From: Solen grandis
Lineage: Eukaryota; Mollusca; Bivalvia; Adapedonta; Solenidae
NCBI GenBank assembly: GCA_021229015.1
Contig: CM037777.1
Span: 28,891,584 to 28,955,583, forward strand
Length of the DNA stretch: 64,000 bases
Direction: 5' to 3'
Shown: positions 55,331 through 64,000 of the stretch, in pieces
Numbering within the stretch: position 1 is the first letter of the stretch
Layout: the number at the start of each line of letters is the position of its first letter
Notes under the pieces: generated by a model
The model's database searches: none
Told to the model about the DNA's origin: nothing
Seen by the model: the letters and a program-made list of their open reading frames with translations, nothing else
Made by a program: the position numbers and the translations under genes

Positions 55331-57128
55331 GTTTCATGTTGTACAGAAGTGACATAATACCATTCCTAGTTACACTGGGGTTTCATGTTGTACAGAAGTG
55401 ACACAATACCATTCCTAGTCACACTGGGGTTTCATGTTGTACAGAAGTGACATAATACCATTCCTAGTTACACTGGGGTTTCATGTTGTACAGAAGTGAC
55501 ACAATACCATTCCTAGTTACACTGGGGTTTCATGTTGTACAGAAGTGACATAATACCATTCCTAGTCACACTGGGGTTTCATGTTGTACAGAAGTGACAC
55601 AATACCATTCCTAGTCACACTGGGGTTTCATGTTGTACAGAAGTGACACAATACCATTCCTAGTCACACTGGGGTTTCATGTTGTACAGAAGTGACACAA
55701 TACCATTCCTAGTCACACTGGGGTTTCATGTTGTACAGAAGTGACACAATACCATTCCTAGTCACACTGGGGTTTCATGTTGTACAGAAGTGACATAATA
55801 CCATTCCTAGTCACACTGGGGTTTCATGTTGTACAGAAGTGACATAATACCATTCCTAGTCACACTGGGGTTTCATGTTGTACAGAAGTGACACAATACC
55901 ATTCCTAGTTACACTGGGGTTTCATGTTGTACAGAAGTGACATAATACCATTCCTAGTCACACTGAGGTTTCATGTTGTACAGAAGTGACATAATACCAT
56001 TCCTAGTCACACTGGGGTTTCATGTTGTACAGAAGTGACATAATACCATTCCTAGTCACACTGGGTTTCATGTTGTACAGAAGTGACATAATACCATTCC
56101 TAGTTACACTGGGTTTCATGTTGTACAGAAGTGACATAATACCATTCCTAGTTACACTGGGGTTTCATGTTGTACAGAAGTGACATAATACCATACCTAG
56201 TTACACTGGGGTTTCATGTTGTACAGAAGTGACATAATACCATTCCTAGTCACACTGGGGTTTCATGTTGTACAGAAGTGACATAATACCATTCCTAGTC
56301 ACACTGGGGTTTCATGTTGTACAGAAGTGACATAATACCATTCCTAGTTACACTGGGGTTTCATGTTGTACAGAAGTGACATAATACCATTCCTAGTACT
56401 GGGGTTTCATGTTGTACAGAAGTGACATAATACCATTCCTAGTCACACTGGGGTTTCATGTTGTACAGAAGTGACATAATACCATTCCTAGTCACACTGG
56501 GGTTTCATGTTGTACAGAAGTGACATAATACCATTCCTAGTCACACTGGGGTTTCATGTTGTACAGAAGTGACATAATACCATTCCTAGTCACACTGGGG
56601 TTTCATGTTGTACAGAAGTGACATAATACCTAGTCACACTGGGGTTTCATGTTGTACAGAAGTGACATAATACCATACCTAGTCACACTGGGGTTTCATG
56701 TTGTACAGAAGTGACATAATACCATTCCTAGTCACACTGGGGTTTCATGTTGTACAGAAGTGACATAATACCATTCCTAGTCACACTGGGGTTTCATGTT
56801 GTACAGAAGTGACATAATACCATTCCTAGTTACACTGGGGTTTCATGTTGTACAGAAGTGACATAATACCATTCCTAGTCACACTGGGGTTTCATGTTGT
56901 ACAGAAGTGACATAATACCATTCCTAGTTACACTGGGGTTTCATGTTGTACAGAAGTGACATAATACCATACCTAGTTACACTGGGGTTTCATGTTGTAC
57001 AGAAGTGACATAATACCATTCCTAGTTACACTGGGGTTTCATGTTGTACAGAAGTGACATAATACCATTCCTAGTCACACTGGGGTTTCATGTTGTACAG
57101 AAGTGACATAATACCATTCCTAGTCACA
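55331..57128. repeat. 50-bp minisatellite, about 36 copies
   Basis: A unit of 50 bp (gtttcatgttgtacagaagt / gacataataccattcctagt / cacactgggg) repeats over 1.8 kb with over 95% apparent identity. Variable sites are gaca(t/c)aatacc and agt(c/t)acac; the gacacaa form occurs only in the first third of the array. The segment gtgacataatacca..cctagtcaca resembles the SINE body gtgacatgataccacacccagtcaca at 57.67 kb. This suggests the array grew from a SINE fragment. The right edge (tagtcacattatttggacaccatgcc) runs straight into SINE body sequence. Confidence 0.92.
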
Positions 57129-57225
57129 TTATTTGGACACCATGCCAGCCAGCCCTAGAACTACCCTGGTATGCCGATTGCAAAGAAAGGGAGATTACAG
57201 CATTTTGCAGCCTTGCCACTGTATT
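57129..57225 (-). repeat. SINE body fragment adjoining the minisatellite
   Basis: Continues the last minisatellite copy into the SINE phrases ttatttggacaccatgccagccagccctagaactaccctgg. Supports a SINE origin of the array. Confidence 0.55.
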
Positions 57226-57586
57226 GCATTAATGGACTTCGAAGACACGTTTTTGGTACTCTGCACATTAACTCTTTGAGTTGATGATAGCTTTTTATGT
57301 GACTAGTAGATTTTTGTCACATCCTTACACACCCAATCTGTTAATCCTTTTGACATGAGTATTTATCATTTACAACATCAGCAATGTTTATCACATAAAA
57401 ACATATCCCATGACTTTCATCTGTAAACAAGCTGCAAGATTTCGGTGCAGTGTTTACATCAGTGATGCAAAGCTTTGGTTATTACTATGGTATGCCATTG
57501 CTGGAGATTAAATCTACCACCTTCTGGTTATGGTGTGGACATTTTTATTTTTATTACAATTATTTGTTTATGTTCATTCTTTTTGG

Positions 57587-57830
57587 GTTTAGCATCCCAC
57601 CAACAGTATTTCAGTCATTTGGAGAAGATGTCTACTTGAGACAGATATACTGCAGTATCACGCCCTGCCATGTGACATGATACCACACCCAGTCACATTA
57701 TCCTGACACCGGGCCAACCATTCCTGGAACCATTTTTTACGACTTTGATATGACTCAGCCTGGGATGGACCCACAACCTCCTGCTCCAAAGCTCTAACCA
57801 CTAGGCAACCAGGCTTGAAATTAAACCCAC
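57587..57830 (-). repeat. tRNA-derived SINE
   Basis: Body ctacttgagacagatata...gataccacacccagtcacattatcctgacaccgggcc. The tRNA-like head lies at the right (minus strand tagtggttagagctttgga...gtgggtccatcccagg). Confidence 0.7.
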
Positions 57831-58734
57831 AACCTCCTAGACATGGAGTGGAGACTCTCATTTATAAAACAACAGTCACCTGTTTAATAATCTTCAATGT
57901 CTGTAAATAAAACTGACTCTGGTTACCACCAAAACTCATTTCTGAGTTGATTTCTTTGACTAGATTTATTTTATTTGAATATTTGACAAAATAAATACAT
58001 GCACAACCCTCAAATATAGTACCCTCGATCTGATAGGGTGCTTCAACTGTATCTTTATACATTGGCTAACATAGCAGATACAGAAGGACCTGTGTGATCA
58101 GTATCTCCTCTGTTTGCTCAGGTTCTGCACAGACTGTGGTTTTACATACCATTTTAAGTTCAGTGAAAAGCTAAATTAACACTGGTATTCATCAAGTAAA
58201 ATTTGAACATATTTTTTATGAGATACAAGGTTGAATATGATTCTGTAGAGTTCTGAAAGCCCTTTTTTTTTCAATTCCATGATTTAAATGCATTCTTCAC
58301 ACGCAAAACTGCATAACTGTGATACTAGCAGTGAAATATGCTCCTGTTATTCAAAATAAAAATCACTCTACTTAAGCATATTTTTCAAGCACAAACTAGA
58401 AAAATGTCCTTGAATTTTAGTGGGATTTGCATATGCTGAGATTCTGCCTGATCACGTTTATGTGCTTTTGAGAACCAGGGAGCCAGGTCTTAAAGTCATC
58501 TGCCAATCTTTCACTATGTGGTATCCCTATCTCTCTACAGTGTAGATATATTACAGCATACTCCATTATAAAGCCCAATCAAATATAACATGGTACAATA
58601 AATGACCCCAAATCTTTTGTTTTGTGATTTGGTAACTTATGATGCATTTTCCCAGGGCTATAAGTCAGTCTATTTAAACTGGAGCCAAAGTAAGGCAAAA
58701 TTTGGTAGCTTAACTGTGCTGCCATATGATAGAG

Positions 58735-59022
58735 CAATATATTGGAGATGCATTGTGCTTATAAAGTGTTAAAAGTGGTGCCATAAAGCTGCACTGCTGC
58801 ACATTATAAATGAACTGCACTGTAGAACATTGTAATGGAGCTGCAATGTAGCGCACTATTACAGAAATGCACTGTAACACATTATAACTGGACTGCACTG
58901 TAACACATTATAACGGAAATGCACTGTAGCTCGTGATAACTGGACTGCACAGTAACACATTATAACGGAACTGCACTGTAGCTCATTATAACGGAAATGC
59001 ACTGTAGCTCATTATAACACTG
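58735..59022. repeat. 26-bp tandem repeat (~10 degenerate copies)
   Basis: Variants of tgcactgtaacacattataacgga and tgcactgtagctcattataacgga repeat with a 26-base period. Non-coding; polymorphism is likely. Confidence 0.75.
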
Positions 59023-59188
59023 CTGCTTTTTGTACAGCAAACATCCATGGAGCATCACAATGACTTTTCCAACTACTGACCAACTGCGAGGTACCCATAA
59101 GCAGTGCTGTATTCACCGTGTGAGACTTGCAGACATCTCACGGTTCACTAACTGTTGATCCATGTCACAGAAATAGAATGACATCATA

Positions 59189-62100
59189 TCAACCTTTGAA
59201 ATCCAGATACTCACGTGGAAAGTTATATCGAGTCACTGCTTCTTCAATCTTCGTTTCTATTCGAAGAAGCTCATCACAGTATTTCATGATAATGTGTCCT
59301 ACGCTATCTTTAAATAATAAATATCCTTTCAGTATTTCAGGTATCGGCAATTTCTCCAAGTTCTTCGAAGGTGAGTTCCCAGCATGCATCAGCTGTAGAA
59401 TAATATTTATTCTGCACATGTGTTTCAAATGCTTGCATCCACCTGTAATATAGATAATAAATCTTAAATTCTTATAATATAAAAGTAATCCATTTCTCTC
59501 TTTTTGCTGATTTGGGTTTTATGCCTAAGTAACAATATTTCAGTTACTTGGAGACTTTGTAACGGTAAAGTGCTGTCGCATTGCAATATCACACCATCGA
59601 CATGTGCATTCGTTTTATCCTGACACCAGGCCTACCATTCCAGGAACTACCCTAAATTACGCTGTCAGAGCACCAGACTGGTAGTGACTGTTAAGAGTTA
59701 CGTTACGGTCCGGAATGGAATTTACCAAGCACTTTATCTGTTACGAGACAGAGTTGTTAACACACTGGTTTTTCACCAGTGTAATCAAGGTTTGATCCAA
59801 AGTCTGTAAATGTAAGTAAAATCTAATCACTTGTTTGGGCACATGGGTTTTAAGACACTTTCCACTGGGTAACCTGGTTCCTCCTCAAGAAATACCAAGG
59901 CTGCTAGCAGTACCAACAAAGCAAGTCTTTTAAGGCCTAATGATACAATTTTCATGAAAATTGAAATACTGAAGGCTACTAACACAAATAGTATATAATG
60001 TGCAAATATCTGCTGCTGTAATATTACAATTATAGGATTGAAAATGTTGATCAAATTGCGCTATTTAGTAATTGAAAAACCATCGCTAAATCAGAATTTG
60101 TTTATTTGCTACATCATCCATTATTGCACTCATGATTTGATCATGGAAACATACGGATGATCTATGGAAAACATCTGAAAAAGATTTATGAAGATTGCAG
60201 AAACAATTGAATGATCTCTATTCAAAGATGCTTATAAATGCATTGTAGTGATGTTGTCTCCAACACGTATGTAAAGAGTGGGTCTCTTACATATTTTACT
60301 TTTCAGTCAGAAGAATATACACTGGTTTGAAAGAATGATGGGCCTTAAAGTAACCAGGTATATCCCTTTCTGTCCAATCATTTAGTTTAAACTAAGGTCT
60401 TTCAACACATTTAATTAAATGATTTTCAATGTATTACTGAAACACTGTCACAGTGCCAGAAAACTCCAAAACAACAACTGATTAAAACCACAATTCTGAA
60501 AATATTATACTTTTCAGACTGAAAATTGTTTTCAATGATCTGGCTTTTAAGTAGTTTGATATGGTAAAACAAATCATACATTAAAGTGGTACTCTAAGAA
60601 AACATCTAGATAGAGAGTGCAGTTATCTGAGTTTGATTCCCAGTGGGGGTGGGGGTTGTAACAATTTTTTAAGTACCGGTACATATGTACTGTATACATG
60701 AAAAGTACTGGTGCAACAAAGACAGAACAGAGAGGATGTAGAAAATTGGGGTAAAAGAAATTACGGTACCTGTAGTTTACTCTTTACCCCACAAGAGCTT
60801 TGAAGGAATGACTTACTCAACATGTACAAAACCATATCAGCCTGTATGAACTAAGCCTGCTCATTATACTGGCTAGGAGTTACAGTACACAGCCTACCTT
60901 GTACACGGACACTTTCACCTGACTTGGCCGCAGGCTGGACATTCCGTGATTGTTCTTGGTCTGTCCAACCTTCCCAGTGTTTCACAACTCCTTTAAACAC
61001 AGCACTACGGGCACTGGAAATATACAAACATCCTGCATTAGTACAGTGGTTACATCCAGCCATTCCATGTCCAAAGTAACTTGATGATCCTTTCTGTGGC
61101 CCATTTCACTCAATTTTGTATAAAAAAATCTTTTTATATGTACCTAAATTCACTGATGTAAAACAGTATTATCCTAGTAATCTTTTATTCACAAACAGTG
61201 ATAAGTTTGCTTATAAAATGATTTGGGTCACTTTTCTAAGTGCTTCATTTAATTTAGGACTTAACAGGCATTATGAAGGACAATATCCATCTGACCAGTA
61301 TCAAATTTCTTCATATGAAGTTTAGTGAAACATGCCCGAGATGCTTACGGATATTCAGCTTGACAAATAATATAATTCTGTGACTAAGAAAGTAGGGGAC
61401 TTTGTTTCACAGGGACTTTGTTTCATTGTTATATTCAACATATAATGTCAAACTGAAATTTTCATAGAAGTTTAATTTTTTTGAGAAAAATGTGAAAAAT
61501 GTATCAAATGTCACATTGAAAGAAAATCTTTCCCAGTCACTGATTATTAGGTCATCCAATGGCTTTACTAGGATATCAGGTGACCAAAGGCTGACCAAGA
61601 TACTTTTCAAATCATATACATGTATAGAATTAAAAGAAAATGGGACAGTTTTGCGACCAGCCCTGAACATAGGTTGGTTTGTGATACAGTCTGCAAGCAG
61701 CTGACTATGTCATGAATGAAAAATGTGTCTTTAATTGTTAAATGCTGGATCAAGTTTAGATTAATCCACTGTAATTTATGATTAATGGATCAGAAAAAAA
61801 AGAGAGATAGAAACATATTTGAAAATTGGATGGCCAGATGACTTGACTAATCTGTAAAAACAATATCTGGCAAAGTACTTGCAGACTGAACAGGTTTTAT
61901 ACTGATTATTGTTTTGAGTCTCATTGCCCTAGACAATTTCCACAGACAAACAAGAGATACTTTTACAAATTAAAAATATATACTATGAAGTGGAAGTTAG
62001 TTATTTTTAGTTGTCTATATCTCTGGAAAAACAAATGTGTTTGGAAGATAGAAACGCTATGAAAAGTCTTACAGCTGGATCTTGATTTGAATTCCTTTAA

Positions 62101-64000
62101 CAGATAACTCATATTTATCATAATGCTAGAGTGACCTGACACAGGTAACAAATGATGCGGTTACCTCAGTACTTACCTCTCCATGATGTAGTTTGGAACA
62201 CTCTTCCCGTGGGATGAATAATGCTTCACGGCTGCCAGGTAGGCCGTTAGGTACCAACTTTGAGCAAAGTAATACTTGATACACGGGAACTCACACCCTA
62301 GCTTTAACTGAAAGATAAAAACGTCCACCTCTTTGGCAGCCAAAGTCAAGGCTCTAGAATGTCTGTATGTTGATATGAACACATCCAAACCTTTCACTGC
62401 TTTAAGGACAAGGATAAAGCTGTCCAGGGATATGTCCAGTATGAAGAGATTGAAGGGGAACTTGTCCCTGTATCTGAAGAAGCCGTATCGTATGAGAAGC
62501 TTGAGGTGTGGACAAAGGTCACTGTTGAGTGCCTGGACTATGGGGTGGTAGACCTCTGTCTGCAGGAGTCGCTCTTCGCTGATTGTATCAAGGTACTTGT
62601 ACTGGGTGGGATCTGTCACAGGGGCCAACAGACTCACACACCTGTAGGTATGTTAAGTGATCATTGAGATAGGTACATATGTCGAGATCAATGACAGGAA
62701 AACATGTCATGAGATCAATGACTCGTACACATGTCACATAATCTTGGATAAGTACATGTCATGTACATGGACAGGTATACCTCTCACGAGATTATTATAG
62801 GCATTCTTGTTGACAGGTATGCAAATCCTGCTATCAATTAAGGGCCACAAATACAATAGAACAAGTATAATAGATCTGCACTGTTCTGATATCCACTTGA
62901 TGTGCTCATATTTAGAAAATAAGTCTTATTTGGTATTTCTTTCATATAACGACCATTTGTTTGAAAAATGGATTTAATACATTTTAACAAACTTGAATAT
63001 TGCTATACAATTTTTTTTGTATATTTTCATGGTTGAACTCTTGGTAATGTTAGGTCCTAAAAAAAAATATCTGTGTTTCGGGCAACTCGACTCTTCCTAC
63101 CGTAAACCTGCTGACACTAAAGTTTTTAGCGGTAGTTCTTAACTGACATTTTGGGACCGCTGTTTTCCATGATTCATTCACTGTTATGACTGGACTTAAA
63201 TTTTTTTTTTTAAAAAATCAATCCCTACCCTACCTAACTTTTTTAGACCTTTGCACTAAAGACATAATTATTTTTTTCTGGCCAAGTGACTAAATTATTA
63301 TGAAAATATGTAACATCAAAATTTGTTACGGTGTAAATCAATGTGCCTATTAAAACACTGGCTGAATCTACTCTCGAGACTGGTTACCTGTAGTCCTTCT
63401 TATGTAGAGCTACATTGAGTGGGTAGAGTCGGGTACCAAACTCGACAGTCAGGGATCTATTTGGGTCAGCTCCTGCCTCAAGTAGCAGCTCCACACAGTC
63501 AACGTGACATTCCTGGGCGGCAATATACAGCGGGGTTGCCCCGTCATTGGCCGGCTTGTTCACATAGTGGTGTAGGAACCATCGTCCTGCCAGACATACA
63601 ATTCTATTACAAGTCAAGTAAAGTGAGTAATTACTAGGGTAATTTATTTTTACCACTCTCACTCATGTATTTATACATGTATTGCAAGTATTGCACTGTA
63701 GAATGGGTTACTTTTGCAGGTTATTTATTTCTGTCAGTCGCCCGTAGAAGATATTATATTGTATTTATTAATTCTATAGTAATCTTATATTTCTTTCACA
63801 AGCAGTCATTGGTGTCCTTTTTAAAAGTGGAAAAGCAAAAATATTATTCATGGACTTGATTGAAATAAAATACAAAATTGTGATAAAATGACCAATTCTT
63901 CTTATAGTCAAGCTAAAAATGACCTTAAACTTATCCATCAGGTCAGTTAGACAACCACCTTAACAGATAACTTAAAAAATTACCTTTTTTCTTTGCCTCC
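59189..64000 (-). CDS. ASB3-like ankyrin repeat and SOCS box protein, 3' part of gene
   Basis: Minus strand; the 5' exons lie beyond the window. Exons seen: 63586-63388, 62641-62177, 61013-60898 and 59442-59189 with stop. All have GT/AG borders and consistent phases. Bases 64000-63984 probably end the preceding exon (donor aag|gtaatt). The first exon carries an ankyrin repeat ([28 protein letters not shown]). The long second exon continues with [11 protein letters not shown] and a diverged helical region. The last encodes a SOCS box ([14 protein letters not shown]...[13 protein letters not shown]), followed by ~45 residues. SOCS boxes recruit Elongin B/C and Cullin-5, so the protein should be the substrate receptor of a ubiquitin ligase. 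Closest by eye to ASB3; the exact orthology is inferred. Confidence 0.82.
59500..59700 (-). repeat. SINE fragment
   Basis: Body phrases cagttacttggagactttg, atcctgacaccaggcctaccattccaggaactaccc and gctgtcagagcacc match the family at 57.6 kb. It lies inside an intron of the ASB3-like gene. Confidence 0.55.

Noticed and set aside
55331..57128. CRISPR-like array
   Set aside because: The 50-bp units are contiguous with no unique spacers, in a eukaryotic context; this is a minisatellite.

Overview
The window looks like a piece of a bivalve mollusc nuclear genome. The evidence is AT-rich sequence, split genes with GT-AG introns, dense tRNA-derived SINEs, short DNA-transposon families, and dispersed repeats ending in gctcacc/ggtgagct of the kind common in bivalves. 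There are two 100-N assembly gaps (13162-13261 and 48374-48473). Nothing prokaryotic (operons, Shine-Dalgarno sites, CRISPR) is present. All identifications come from reading the sequence, without database searches.

Layout. 1-1651: the 3' part of a decayed non-LTR retrotransposon. 2432-13161: three head-to-tail units of about 3.75 kb, each encoding a Mutator-like transposase (intact in unit 1, one single-base frameshift each in units 2 and 3). Each unit also has a candidate type III hammerhead ribozyme on the coding strand just past the stop codon. The array runs into an assembly gap. 13262-32980: repeat-rich sequence with no recognised host gene. It holds an apparently complete FLYWCH/MULE transposon with 9-bp target duplications (16139-18757) and a 3.2-kb TIR-bounded element containing a 165-bp tandem repeat (20964-24208).

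32981-40782 (minus): a complete six-exon YIPF4 gene. Its introns carry a fold-back element with an exon-like core, a small hAT-like MITE, a solo LTR, and a miniature LTR element whose LTR contains a tRNA-like gene and is followed by a tRNA-Lys primer binding site. 41302-44800: nested inverted-repeat elements and a hAT remnant with a transposase zinc-finger fragment. 45459-47007 (plus): two coding exons of EXO1 with no recognisable continuation. 48474-59188: SINEs, a LINE fragment, two possible divergent first exons near 49.9 kb, and a 1.8-kb array of a 50-bp repeat that seems to derive from a SINE body. 59189-64000 (minus): the last exons of an ASB3-like ankyrin/SOCS-box gene that runs off the window.

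The most unusual features are the hammerhead-like motif repeated once per transposase unit and the tRNA-bearing miniature LTR element. The host genes (YIPF4, EXO1, ASB3-like) are functionally unrelated and show no sign of acting together. Most of the remaining sequence is mobile-element derived.
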